Shown here piece after piece: positions 20,101-27,669 of a stretch of 64,000 nt of DNA. Location: the NCBI RefSeq assembly GCF_001571405.1, contig NZ_BCNX01000007.1:284564-348563 (forward strand). The letters are read 5' to 3'. The notes under the pieces were generated by a model that saw nothing but the letters and a program-made list of their open reading frames with translations, had not been told where the DNA came from and did not search any database. This stretch comes from Methanoculleus thermophilus. Lineage in GTDB: Archaea > Halobacteriota > Methanomicrobia > Methanomicrobiales > Methanoculleaceae. Made by a program: the position numbers and the translations under genes. Every line of letters starts with the position of its first letter. Within the stretch, counting starts at the first letter, position 1.

Positions 20101-20309
20101 TCGCGACTGTGGAGGTCGGCGACGAGCGAGTAGCCTCCCTCCTCGGGGAAGAGGTGTGGAAGAAGGAGATTGCCGGCGAAGTGCGGGCAGCAGCCCTCAC
20201 CATCCGGCATGCTGACGGGGAGAAGCCCAAAGAGGCTTTTGCCCTCGAGAAGGACTGGGATGTGGAAGGCGTGCAGATGCAGATGGGCATCTCACGCGCC
20301 GGTGAGTGA
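17127..20309 (+). CDS. ileS: Isoleucyl-tRNA synthetase
   Basis: 1060 residues, the archaeal/eukaryal-length class Ia enzyme. The HIGH signature is HIHLG (residues 52-56) and the KMSKS loop is KMSKSLGNVV (near residue 592). The editing domain (WTTTPWTLPANVAVAV) and the class Ia segment GWFYSQL are present, followed by the anticodon-binding domain and a C-terminal extension. It charges tRNA-Ile and edits valine. The start is a GTG preceded by GAGGGA; no in-frame ATG lies nearby. The 3' end overlaps the convergent Thg1 gene by 18 bp. Confidence 0.97.
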   Translation: MKEVTSSYNPRELETEVQDYWKRENIYARVQALRKDGKAFFFVDGPPYTTGHIHLGTAWNKIIKDSILRYHRMQGRNIIERAGYDMHGLPIEVKVEHQLGFTSKKDIEEYGIAEFIEQCRSFALTHMAIMSEQFRRLGIWLDFDNPYQTIDPGYIESAWWAVKRADERGLLERGYRVVNWCPRCETAIADSEVEYWDETDPSIFVKFPIVGRENEYLVIWTTTPWTLPANVAVAVNAEFTYARVRAKKDDKEEILWIAEKLVESVLKMGRYQDYTVLETASGSDLIGMEYASPLAGQVPHQAEIRHRVVEADYVALENTGLVHIAPGHGWDDYLVGIREGLEIFCPVDAGGCFTPAAGTTFEDMYVRDANDFIIEALGDYLLARQTITHRYGHCWRCKTPIIYRATAQWFVKATEIRDQMLEEIAKVKWYPEWAGSARFHDFVKESRDWCISRQRYWGIPIPIWHCEKCDRYTVVGTIKELEELSGAKIADPHRPYVDTVTIPCSCGGVMRRVTDIFDVWFDSAVASWATLGFPQEREAFDRYWPADFITEGQDQTRGWFYSQLGASTVAFGRAPYKSVLMHGFALDAEGRKMSKSLGNVVTPEEVMNQFGVDVLRLYVLWANAPWDDLKFNWEGVKTIHRTLNILWNVYRFPLPYMILDSFQPASREDGRWDDTYVQEKISEMPQEDRWILSRVNTLIRTVADDMREYNLHKVTRALTTFILEDLSRWYVQLVRPRMWLEEDSPEKRYAYETSYYVLRRLTAILAPFVPHITEEIYSNLRLSGDPESVHMLDWPKADDLLIDPDLEADMEIIRSFDDAVATARQAGKRKLRWPIDEAVVVTESNDVKTALEDLNALALNRANARKVRVVTGRWERILWKAEPVMRAIGPEFGKEGPKVKSLIEGADGTALKTAIDREGEAKLDGYTISARHVAFTEALPEGVFAAPMKDATVYVDITLTPELEAEGYAREVIRRIQEMRRQLNLNVNEFIVATVEVGDERVASLLGEEVWKKEIAGEVRAAALTIRHADGEKPKEAFALEKDWDVEGVQMQMGISRAGE

Positions 20310-21026
20310 CCGGATCAGGGCCCTTCCCTCCTCCGTCAAAAAGAGCGGCGTCTCGTCCGGTTCCCGGATGCAGGTCCGCGCAGCCTGCACGGTCTCCCCC
20401 GTCAGGGGGTTATACCCTTCTTTTATGCACTCATCCCGATAGAGGAGCGTCCCCCGCCGCTGCCAGGCAGGGGTTGCCGCCAGGTTGACGCCCCGCGCAA
20501 ACATCATCTCATGCATGGCGTCCGACTGCATGCCCCGGAGGGCCGCGGCGGCTTCCCGGGGGGTCATTCCCTCCTCGATCAGGGCATTCTGGCAGTAAGC
20601 GTTGATATGGTTTCGCCACGCCTCGTTCTGCCTCGATATGAGGTACTCGATCGCAAACTCTCCGGCTGCAGGGATGATCCGGGCGTCGAACGCAAGCGGC
20701 TCAGTACACCCGAGCTCGATCGTGAGCGCACTTGCCGCAATCGCGGCCGTCACCGAGTCAATCTTTTCCACTCTCCCGGAGAAAGGAAGGGTCTTAAAGT
20801 AGAGGCTGATCTCGTCGGAGAAGGTGTAGGCGAAGACCGGCGCTAGACCGCTCCCGGTGAGGAGGTGGCGGCAGACCGAGCACATGCTTGCGTGGAATGC
20901 CTGATCGAACGGTTTTTTAAGATCGAGCGTACGGGTCAGGCGGTGGAAGGCCCGGCCGTCGAGTCTGACAAAAATTGGGGGGAAGATGGTGAGATTCGAG
21001 AAGATCTCACGGTTTACTATATCCAT
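20292..21026 (-). CDS. Thg1-like tRNA guanylyltransferase / 3'-5' RNA polymerase
   Basis: 244 residues with Thg1 family motifs: FVRLDGRAFHRLTRTLDL near residue 20, with the first metal-binding Asp at 23, and FAYTFSDEISLYF near residue 68, with the second acidic pair. Later segments (NEAWRNHINAYCQNAL and RRGTLLYR) match the family. Thg1 adds G-1 to tRNA-His; archaeal Thg1-like proteins add nucleotides in the 3'-5' direction against a template and can repair tRNA 5' ends. Which role applies is not decidable here. The gene is monocistronic and convergent with ileS. Confidence 0.9.
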   Translation of the reverse strand: MDIVNREIFSNLTIFPPIFVRLDGRAFHRLTRTLDLKKPFDQAFHASMCSVCRHLLTGSGLAPVFAYTFSDEISLYFKTLPFSGRVEKIDSVTAAIAASALTIELGCTEPLAFDARIIPAAGEFAIEYLISRQNEAWRNHINAYCQNALIEEGMTPREAAAALRGMQSDAMHEMMFARGVNLAATPAWQRRGTLLYRDECIKEGYNPLTGETVQAARTCIREPDETPLFLTEEGRALIRSLTGA

Positions 21027-21067
21027 AATATACTATCGATAGAGATATCGGGCCGAGAGGGTTGTAG

Positions 21068-21331
21068 TTACTCTTCCTTTGCCGGCGACTTGAAGATCCC
21101 GGGGATGTGGCGGACGATGACGATATCCCCGACGCTCTTTACGATCCGGAAGGGGATCTGCAGCCCAACGTACCCCTTTACCTCACCGATCTCGGGGTTG
21201 AGTTCTCCGACTGCAAGGGAGTCAATTTTCTTCTGATCCACATCGATCACAACATCGTCGACATTCCCAACAAAGATGGCCCTATCGGTATAGACGCTCA
21301 GTCCGAACAACTCTGTGACCTGTGTTCTCAT
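21068..21331 (-). CDS. PRC-barrel domain protein
   Basis: 87 residues from the ATG at 21331 (MRTQVTELFGLSVYTDRAIF). The pattern GLSVYTDRAIFVGNVDDVVID followed by PFRIVKSVGDIVIVRH is that of a single PRC-barrel, a small beta domain found in rRNA maturation factor RimM and in photosynthetic and archaeal division proteins (CdpB). Short stand-alone forms are common in euryarchaea, and some interact with the FtsZ division machinery. It diverges from the M50 protease gene across about 50 bp. The open frame upstream of the ATG is antisense to that gene and not used. Confidence 0.85.
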   Translation of the reverse strand: MRTQVTELFGLSVYTDRAIFVGNVDDVVIDVDQKKIDSLAVGELNPEIGEVKGYVGLQIPFRIVKSVGDIVIVRHIPGIFKSPAKEE

Positions 21332-21383
21332 CGGTACCCTCTGAAGGTATATTACTATAAATGATAAAAAGATACTCATTTTC

Positions 21384-22520
21384 ATGGACGCGTCGCTGCA
21401 GATCGGAAACCTTGCCGGGATCCCGGTCAAACTGCATTGGAGTTTCCTTCTGGTAATTCCGCTCTTTGCTTGGATCATCGGGAGCCAGATCGTGCTCACG
21501 ACCGAGTTGATCGCTGTCCTCTTTGGTGTTCCGATCGACCTGACGCTGATTACGGCGAATTTTAACCCCTACATCCTCGGGACCGTCGTCGCACTCGGCC
21601 TCTTCTTCGGTGTCTTCATCCACGAGATGGCCCACTCGCTCATCGCAAAAGCTAAGGGGATCGAGATCCACAGCATCACCCTCCTCATCCTCGGAGGGGT
21701 CTCCCAGGTGGAAGACACGATGCCGGACCCGAAGATCGAGCTCCCCATGGCGCTTGCAGGCCCGCTCACGAGCCTTGCGGTCGGCCTTGTCAGCAGCGCT
21801 CTGGTCTACGTCTTTGATGCTCTCATCGAAGATCCGGCGGTGGCCGGTGTCCTGGTCTTCACCTTCGGGTACCTCGGGCTCCTGAATGTCCTGCTCTTCG
21901 GGTTTAACCTCCTCCCGGCGTTTCCCATGGACGGAGGGCGCGTGCTGCGGGCATGGCTCGCCCGGAGGATGCCACTTGCCCGGGCGACGCGGATCGCCGC
22001 CGATGTCGGGAAGGCGTTTGCCGTCCTCTTCGGGATTGTGGGGCTCCTGCTCCTAAACCCCATCCTGATCATCATTGCCTTCTTCATATATATCGGGGCG
22101 AACCAGGAGGCCACGTACCTGCGCTACAACATTCTGCTTCAGGACGTCACGGTTGCAGATGCGATGAGCAGCCCCGTCACCACGGTGGAGCCAACAGTAC
22201 CCCTCGCACGCGTGGTGGAGATGATGTACGAGACGAAGCACCTCGGATTCCCCGTTGTTGAACGCGGCTCGCTTGTCGGGATCATCACCCTCTCCGACAT
22301 CCACAAGGTCCCGCAGCTCGATCGGGAGGCGATGCAGGTGCGGGACGTCATGACCCGGAACCCGACCACCCTATCACCATCGGCACCGCTCATCGATGCA
22401 CTGAGAATCATATCCGGGATGGATATCGGGAGGATCCCGGTGGTCGCGGACGATGTCCTGGTCGGGATCGTCACCCGCACGGACGTCCTGCGAGTGATGG
22501 AACTTCGGGAAGAAGGGTAG
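21384..22520 (+). CDS. Site-2-type M50 zinc metalloprotease with two CBS domains
   Basis: 378 residues with about six membrane segments. The zinc site is HEMAH (residues 80-84) in helix 2-3, and the third ligand lies in PAFPMDGGRVLRAWLA (near residue 178). Two CBS domains follow (about 245-305 and 310-372; DVTVADAMSSPVTTVEP and VRDVMTRNPTTLSPS), which bind adenosine nucleotides and control the protease in related SpoIVFB-like enzymes. It cleaves membrane proteins within the bilayer; the substrate is unknown. It stands alone, diverging from the PRC-barrel gene. Confidence 0.93.
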   Translation: MDASLQIGNLAGIPVKLHWSFLLVIPLFAWIIGSQIVLTTELIAVLFGVPIDLTLITANFNPYILGTVVALGLFFGVFIHEMAHSLIAKAKGIEIHSITLLILGGVSQVEDTMPDPKIELPMALAGPLTSLAVGLVSSALVYVFDALIEDPAVAGVLVFTFGYLGLLNVLLFGFNLLPAFPMDGGRVLRAWLARRMPLARATRIAADVGKAFAVLFGIVGLLLLNPILIIIAFFIYIGANQEATYLRYNILLQDVTVADAMSSPVTTVEPTVPLARVVEMMYETKHLGFPVVERGSLVGIITLSDIHKVPQLDREAMQVRDVMTRNPTTLSPSAPLIDALRIISGMDIGRIPVVADDVLVGIVTRTDVLRVMELREEG

Positions 22521-22699
22521 AAAACGACCGGCCAAAGGTGCGGTATACTGGAACGGCAGGAGCTTGGGATGTCCCTGGCTCCCCGAACCCTCGATTTTGT
22601 AGAGAACTACTTTCTATTGGAACGTAGTGTTATCCCATTTCACGGATTTCCATTGTTCCCGCACCTTCGGTAATCAAATACCTTACCTACCACACCGTC

Positions 22700-22801
22700 C
22701 ATCGCCACGCACTGCCCGCCCCCTTGGGGGCGGAACGACTTTCCCGCAGGGAAAGGAGATTGAGCACCGCCAGGTGCGATTGAGGAGCGCGAAGCGCGGG
22801 C
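22700..22801 (-). repeat. Dispersed repeat, long copy, inverted orientation
   Basis: Read on the minus strand this carries a GC-rich dyad (CGCGCTTCGCG), the core CGCACCTGGCGGTGCTCAAT, then GTCGTTCCGCCCCCAAGGGG and GCGGGCAGTGCGTGGCGATGG. The same order of blocks occurs in the opposite direction at 23094-23190. Confidence 0.75.
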
Positions 22802-22911
22802 GGTGGGGGTTCTGAGGATGGGGTGCAGGTGCCCACGCAGGGGGTGCTCCTATCTTGGAATGGCGATAGATGACATTTGAGTCTTGAGAAGGTCAAGGAC
22901 CTTAGAAGCGT

Positions 22912-22942
22912 GTTTGAACACTGTCAGGTGTGAAGAGACTGG
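22912..22942 (-). repeat. Dispersed repeat, short degenerate copy
   Basis: The minus strand reads TTCACACCTGACAGTGTTCA, a diverged version of the core hairpin with A/T changes on both arms (CACCTG/CAGTG). Confidence 0.5.
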
Positions 22943-23093
22943 GGGATGCTCCTTCGAAGACCTTCGACTTTTTCGCTCTCCATTCCTCGAAACCTTGCGG
23001 GTTTCTCGAGTTTTGGCCTTTCAGCCCGTCATGCCCGATGGCGAGCCCCTCAAATTACTTTGTAACCCCCACCCCGCCCGGCCTTCGGCCTCC

Positions 23094-23190
23094 TCACTCG
23101 CACCTGCGGTGCTCCAACTCCTGCCGCTCGCGATGCTCGCGCCAGTCGTTCCCCGCCCCCAGGGGGCGGGGGCAGTGAGTTGCGATAGGC
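23094..23190 (+). repeat. Dispersed repeat, long copy, direct orientation
   Basis: Core TCGCACCTGCGGTGCTCCAA is followed by CTCGCGATGCTCGCG, then AGTCGTTCCCCGCCCCCAGG and GGGCGGGGGCAGTGAGTTGCGAT. Block order matches the inverted copy at 22700-22801, with the central palindrome CCCGCCCCC/GGGGGCGGG. Confidence 0.75.
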
Positions 23191-23209
23191 GACGTACCTA
23201 CAGGAACGG

Positions 23210-23245
23210 AGCTCAAGCACCGTTAGGTGCATGTGGCGATGGTTT
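23210..23245 (-). repeat. Dispersed repeat, short copy
   Basis: The minus strand reads CATGCACCTAACGGTGCTTG followed by AGCTCC. The GCACC/GGTGC arms are intact; the flanking blocks are missing. Confidence 0.6.
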
Positions 23246-23407
23246 GGAGAACCGGGGCTAGAGCACCGGATGTACGAAGCCGATGGAAATCCGTGAGTGA
23301 GATTATGCGATCTTTTAGTCAGGATTAATTCCGATCATGAGTCCAAACATCATCAGGCCAAACGCAACTCCCAAAGACAGCGGCAGTCTGCATATGAAGC
23401 CCCCGCC

Positions 23408-25051
23408 CTAAAACTTCATCACACCCTCGATCCCCGTCTCCCCGACGATCTTTCGGAACTCCTCGAGGCTCCGGAACGGGCGGCGGGCCGCGATGGTTGC
23501 GGCCCTCTTCTTCCCGACGCCGGGGATCCACCGGAGCGCCGAGACAGGCAGGGTGTTGATCTCCACCGGGCAGGGAAGGGCCGTCACGGACCGCATTCCC
23601 CAGTCCACCACGACGGTGTCAAGGACTGTCTTTACCGGTAGTTCGAGAGGGATCCCGACGAGAATCGGATAGGAGCCCATCTGCCGGCCGAATGAGGGTT
23701 TACCGCTGATCTCGATGACGACATCTCGAAGGATGGTCCCGACCGGAAAGACCCGGCGGAGCATCGGCTCGTCGAAGTGGGTCCGGGTCCACTCCTTGAA
23801 GGAGCGGAACCTTGCGTCGTGCTTCCCGATGGTGTGCTCGTCGTAGGCCGCCGTCCCCTCAAACGGCATCAGCTGGCGGATATTCACCCGCCGTACCATG
23901 AGCCCGGCATCAAGGACACGTTTGAGGAATCTCTCGTTCGCATCGAAGGTCGCCGGCGTCTCCCCGGCAAGACCGATGATGAAGTTCAAGCCCGGCAGAA
24001 GTTCTGGGATGCCGTCCGTCCGGCCTCCCCCGACATCGTTCACGACCTCGATCGCACGGAAGACGTCGTCCGGCATCGCTTTGAGGTTGTTTGCCGCGAC
24101 CACCGTGGGATCGGCGGTCTCCATCCCGAAGGCGGCGGTGTCGCCGGGGGTGTGGCCTGCGACGATCGCCTCAAGCGCCGCCCGCGCTGCATCCTCATGC
24201 CGGGCGATGGTGCCCGGATTGATGTTGTCGATATGCAGGGTCGCAAGATCCGGAGCCATGCTCCGGATCGCGGAGAAGAGGTCTTCGAGCACCTCCGGGC
24301 GCGGGACCGGGAACTCCCCGCCTTGGCTCTGGTAGGCTAGGAGATCCGGCTGTCGGCCGAGCCTGAAGTGGCGGGCTCCGGCAGCATGGAGCGCCGCCAC
24401 CTCCTCCGCGATTCCCTCGATGCTCCGGTAGCGCGGGAGGCCGTAAAAGGGTTCGGTGCAGAAGGAGCAGCCTCCGACCGTCGCCCGCGAGCATCCAATC
24501 GCGGTCTCGAGTTCGCACATAACGTAGGGGAACGCCGGATGCTGAGCGATGACCCCCGCGCCCAGGACCGACCAGGGATCGGTCAGAGAGTAATCGGCCG
24601 CACCGGCAGGCTCCCCGCCCGAGAGCCAGGCGTCCAGTGCGACCGCCGGCGAACCCGAGAGCATGACGTCGAATCCGGCAATCGCCTGCCGAACCGCCAT
24701 TCTCCCGCCTCCGGACGCGTAACCGAAGGTGATCGGCCCGCCTATCGCGGTAGTCGGTTCCCGAAGCAACGTCCCGAGTTGCTGGATTTCCGTCAGAGTC
24801 GCCGGTTTCCCCCCGATGTAGGCACCGGGCACGGTCAGCCCCGCGATCATCACCACAAGATCATCCCGCCCGGATGCGGCGACGAGAGCCGGGTCGGACC
24901 GGACCTGGTCGATGGTGACGTAGCGGGGGGCGTAGCCGTGCTCGATGAGAACCCCGGCAACCTCTCTCACGTAAGGGGAGATGTAGGGGGCGACACCGAG
25001 GCAGGCAGGCTCGTCGACGTAGCCGTCGATGATGAGGGCGCTAGAGGTCAT
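23408..25051 (-). CDS. Radical SAM enzyme with C-terminal helix-hairpin-helix (COG1031-like)
   Basis: 547 residues. An N-terminal 170-residue region (GLTVPGAYIGGKPATLTEI) precedes the radical SAM core, whose cluster Cys are C187, C195 and C198, a CX7CX2C spacing instead of the usual CX3CX2C. Radical SAM features downstream include HIDNINPGTIARHEDAARAA and FIIGLAGETPATFDANERFL. The last 60 residues hold a helix-hairpin-helix (RWIPGVGKKRAATIAARRPF), a DNA- or RNA-binding element. This matches the archaeal family COG1031, whose reaction is unknown. It overlaps the MptE-like gene by 11 bp and is the last gene of a minus-strand unit. Confidence 0.85.
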   Translation of the reverse strand: MTSSALIIDGYVDEPACLGVAPYISPYVREVAGVLIEHGYAPRYVTIDQVRSDPALVAASGRDDLVVMIAGLTVPGAYIGGKPATLTEIQQLGTLLREPTTAIGGPITFGYASGGGRMAVRQAIAGFDVMLSGSPAVALDAWLSGGEPAGAADYSLTDPWSVLGAGVIAQHPAFPYVMCELETAIGCSRATVGGCSFCTEPFYGLPRYRSIEGIAEEVAALHAAGARHFRLGRQPDLLAYQSQGGEFPVPRPEVLEDLFSAIRSMAPDLATLHIDNINPGTIARHEDAARAALEAIVAGHTPGDTAAFGMETADPTVVAANNLKAMPDDVFRAIEVVNDVGGGRTDGIPELLPGLNFIIGLAGETPATFDANERFLKRVLDAGLMVRRVNIRQLMPFEGTAAYDEHTIGKHDARFRSFKEWTRTHFDEPMLRRVFPVGTILRDVVIEISGKPSFGRQMGSYPILVGIPLELPVKTVLDTVVVDWGMRSVTALPCPVEINTLPVSALRWIPGVGKKRAATIAARRPFRSLEEFRKIVGETGIEGVMKF

Positions 25052-25664
25052 ACCCGATCAGGCGGAGCAATCTTCCCGCCCAGTAAAGTTTTCCCCGCTT
25101 GAGGGGATCGACGTCCCGGTCGGCAAGATCGAACCCGATGATCCGGATCTCTGCCGCACCGAGTTCGTCGGCGGCAAAGACCGCCCGGTCGCCATCGGTG
25201 AACCCACCGAAGTTGTGGACGCCGGGTATGGGGGCCGCCTGCGTGGTGGCAACGAGCGGGCCCGGCAGACGGGGGACCCAGTGACGAAGAAGCGGGATGT
25301 TGTCGCCGTGAGCATGCACGACCATCACCGTCCCCTGCCGTGAGAGGTCGATGAAGATATCGGTTGCCCCATCCAGGTCAGTAAAGACGGCATCTGGCTG
25401 GATCCCATGCCCCACGAGCACCTCTGCGGCCGCATCGGCGGCGAGCACAGTCCCCTCGATCCTATCCAGTTCTTTTGCAAGATTAGGGGCGTTCCCGCAG
25501 ACCGTCACCGATTTTCCCCGAACGAGCTTTTCAAGCACGCCAATATCGTCACGACCGCCGGCCAGTTCTGCAAGCAGCCGGGCCGCATCCTCGTCAGCCT
25601 CGCGGTCGAACCCGAAATACTCGAGGATTGCAGCGTAGTGAGGTTCCCAGTCCTCAAACCTCAT
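25041..25664 (-). CDS. mptE: 6-hydroxymethylpterin diphosphokinase MptE-like (DUF115)
   Basis: 207 residues. The DUF115/MptE pattern is clear: SVTVCGNAPNLAKELDRIEG near residue 50, VLADAAAEVLVGHGIQPDAV-like segment and FTDLDGATDIF, then VVHAHGDNIPLL. MptE transfers pyrophosphate to 6-hydroxymethyl-7,8-dihydropterin in tetrahydromethanopterin synthesis, replacing bacterial FolK. Methanopterin is the C1 carrier of this organism's pathway. It overlaps both neighbours (4 bp with the RCK-DHH gene upstream, 11 bp with the radical SAM gene downstream). Confidence 0.88.
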   Translation of the reverse strand: MRFEDWEPHYAAILEYFGFDREADEDAARLLAELAGGRDDIGVLEKLVRGKSVTVCGNAPNLAKELDRIEGTVLAADAAAEVLVGHGIQPDAVFTDLDGATDIFIDLSRQGTVMVVHAHGDNIPLLRHWVPRLPGPLVATTQAAPIPGVHNFGGFTDGDRAVFAADELGAAEIRIIGFDLADRDVDPLKRGKLYWAGRLLRLIGYDL

Positions 25665-27208
25665 TCTTCGTCCTCGTCATCCAGGCCGACAATGCTGGAG
25701 AACCGCTTGAGGATCGGGTCGATCACCAGGGCGAGCAGGCCCTCCTTCTCCTTCACCATCGAGAAATAATTGAGCGGGATCTGGGCGGCGGCCATCGTAG
25801 CGTGCCCGCCCGCCTCTCCGATAGGGCCGAAGGCCTCGGCCATCACCTTACCCAGGTGAATCCTGATATCTTTGTTTCTGGCGGAGATGATGATGTTCTG
25901 GTCGCTGATACCGTAGACCAGCGCGGTATTCACACCCTCAAGGTGGATCAGCATATCAGCCGCCTGGGGAAGCGCATCGCGGTTTCTGATGTAACCGACG
26001 TTCGAAAAGAGGTAGCCGCTCTTGATCCGCCGGTTCCTGATAGCGTTTCCGATTATATCAACAGTCTCCTGGGAGATTGTAGGGGAGGTAATCTTATCGA
26101 GGAGGTCTGAGTCGGTCAGGGGGAGGAGGAACGCTGCATAGTTGAGGTCCTGGGGCGTGACGTTCCTCTTGAAGTCCCTGGTATCCGCCCGAATGCCGTA
26201 CAGGAGGGCTGTGGCGACCGTCTTGTTCACAGGAATATCGAGTTCCATCAGATACTGTGTCAGGATACTCGCCGTGGCACCGACTCCCGGTCTGATATCA
26301 ACGAAGTCAGCAACGGAGGGGAGATGCTCACCGTTCTTGTGATGGTCGATGATGATGTTGACCCGGGTGGTCTTGGGGAGTTCGTTATTCACGCCGGGTC
26401 CGGACGAATCAACCAGAGCAATATAGCTGCATTCAGAAAGGATCTGGGGGGTGAGCCGCTCCATTTTGATATCAAGAAGGTTGATGAACGCTCGGTTCTC
26501 CTGGTGCCCGATATCGCCCTCGTAGACAATCCGGCAGTCGAGTTTGTTGTGGCTCGCGTGCCGCGCAATCATTGAGAGCGCCATAGCGCTCGAGATTGAG
26601 TCAGGATCGGGGTTCAAGTGGGTGACGATGCAGAGCGTCCCCTCCCAGGAAGCGAGCAGATCATAGAGCCGCAGGGCGAGCCGCGAGGAATGGAGCTTCC
26701 TGATATGGTGGATAGCTGTCCGGGCCACCACCTCCTGTGGATAGAGGACGACATCAGCACCCTCCTGCTGGAGAAGGTCAACGCTGACAGGGTCTGTGGC
26801 GCGCGCAATGACGTAGGTCGCCGGATAACGGTTCTTGAGTGTCCTGAGCGCAGCTAGATTGGCTTCCCGGTCGTTCGCGAGGATGAATGCGATCTCCGGG
26901 ACCGGCAGCCGGTCTAGCAGATCGGGATCTCTGATATCTCCAACAATCGCCTCGTACTTCTGATCACGGAGATCTTCGACCCTTTTTTCGTCCTTATCGA
27001 CAATGATGAGGTCCTCGTTCTCCTGCCCGAGCTCCTCCACGACGTTATAGCCGGTGCTCCCGCAGCCAAGAATGATGTACTTGATACGTTCCTTTGAAAC
27101 GTTCTGAACCGCCTCAGGCATGCGTACAATGGTGTAACTTCTCATCGTATTAAGGGATTCCATCTCTGCGATTTTCGGGAGGTATCCGTAATATTTATAT
27201 TCTTTCAT
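25661..27208 (-). CDS. RCK (TrkA-N) and DHH-DHHA1 phosphoesterase fusion protein
   Basis: 515 residues. A Rossmann-type RCK domain (IILGCGSTGYNVVEELG near residue 45, then IVGDIRDPDLLDRL) is followed by a DHH domain with VTHLNPDPDSISSAMAL (near residue 195), ALVDSSGPG, and the DHH signature IIIDHHKNGEH, ending in a DHHA1 domain (GEAGGHATMAAAQIP). DHH/DHHA1 enzymes degrade cyclic dinucleotides or nano-RNA, and RCK domains bind NAD(H) or cyclic di-AMP, so a role in nucleotide signalling is plausible. The first codon is uncertain: the ATG at 27208 lies over the TATA box of the tRNA gene, and Met at 27163 or 27145 are alternatives. Confidence 0.87.
   Translation of the reverse strand: MKEYKYYGYLPKIAEMESLNTMRSYTIVRMPEAVQNVSKERIKYIILGCGSTGYNVVEELGQENEDLIIVDKDEKRVEDLRDQKYEAIVGDIRDPDLLDRLPVPEIAFILANDREANLAALRTLKNRYPATYVIARATDPVSVDLLQQEGADVVLYPQEVVARTAIHHIRKLHSSRLALRLYDLLASWEGTLCIVTHLNPDPDSISSAMALSMIARHASHNKLDCRIVYEGDIGHQENRAFINLLDIKMERLTPQILSECSYIALVDSSGPGVNNELPKTTRVNIIIDHHKNGEHLPSVADFVDIRPGVGATASILTQYLMELDIPVNKTVATALLYGIRADTRDFKRNVTPQDLNYAAFLLPLTDSDLLDKITSPTISQETVDIIGNAIRNRRIKSGYLFSNVGYIRNRDALPQAADMLIHLEGVNTALVYGISDQNIIISARNKDIRIHLGKVMAEAFGPIGEAGGHATMAAAQIPLNYFSMVKEKEGLLALVIDPILKRFSSIVGLDDEDEE
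27194..27200 (+). promoter_or_regulatory. TATA box of the tRNA-Lys gene
   Basis: TTTATAT lies 35-41 bp upstream of the mature tRNA, the expected position for an archaeal tRNA promoter with a short 5' leader. It overlaps the first codons of the divergent RCK-DHH frame if the outermost ATG of that gene is used. Confidence 0.5.
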
Positions 27209-27234
27209 ATCCTATACTGTTAGGTCAGATGCTT

Positions 27235-27308
27235 GGGCCTGTAGCTTAGTTCGGCAGAGCGACGGACTCTTAATCCGTAGGCCAAGGGTTCAAATCCCTT
27301 CAGGCCCG
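27235..27308 (+). tRNA. tRNA-Lys (anticodon CTT)
   Basis: A full cloverleaf: acceptor arms GGGCCTG and CAGGCCC, D arm GCTTAGTTCGGCAGAGC, anticodon stem ACGGA/TCCGT enclosing CTCTTAA (anticodon CTT), a 5-nt variable loop AGGCC, and T arm AAGGG-TTCAAAT-CCCTT. The discriminator base is G and no CCA is encoded, as is common in archaea. No intron is present. Confidence 0.97.
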
Positions 27309-27669
27309 TCGAACACTTGTCTCTTCTTATCATGTGAATTTTCCCGATCTAAAGATCACTCCAGCAAACCAGTTTCAATCTTGTAGCCGACCATTTATTC
27401 AAACGATCCCCCGACTCTCAACGTGGCGCCGGGCAATCCATTCGAGCCCAATCAGCCTCAAGACTAACCGCGGATTCTAACGCGGGCTTGATTGCTGCAA
27501 GCTTTCCGGGGTACCGGAGGCACATATATGCCAAAGATATATAATACCTGCTCCGGCGGAATAAACGGACAAATGTGATGCACACCTGACTAAAAAAGAA
27601 TTCCAGAGGTGCAATCGCTGCAGGCCGCCCGGGGGCGCCGCTGGAGCATCTTCAGGCAAACCCGGGTCG
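27309..27669. other. Intergenic interval without a recognisable gene
   Basis: About 360 bp between tRNA-Lys and the end of the ABC ATPase gene. No reading frame with protein-like composition was found. It contains an AT-rich island (about 27521-27547, CATATATG and GATATATAATA) resembling a promoter with no coding sequence behind it, and a small dyad CGCGGATTCTAACGCG near 27469. Confidence 0.6.

Larger units (their letters stand above)
22521..23407. other. Noncoding, repeat-rich interval
   Basis: About 890 bp with no convincing gene. Every open frame here is explained by repetitive low-complexity DNA rich in Arg, Pro and Ser codons. The interval holds at least four copies of a short hairpin repeat, two of them long and in opposite orientation (listed separately), and a G-rich stretch near 22795-22830. 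Nothing resembling a transposase remnant was seen. Confidence 0.7.

Noticed and set aside
22627..23261. Small plus-strand open frames in the repeat-rich interval
   Set aside because: They are made of the hairpin repeats and low-complexity GC-rich DNA; no start signals or protein-like composition.
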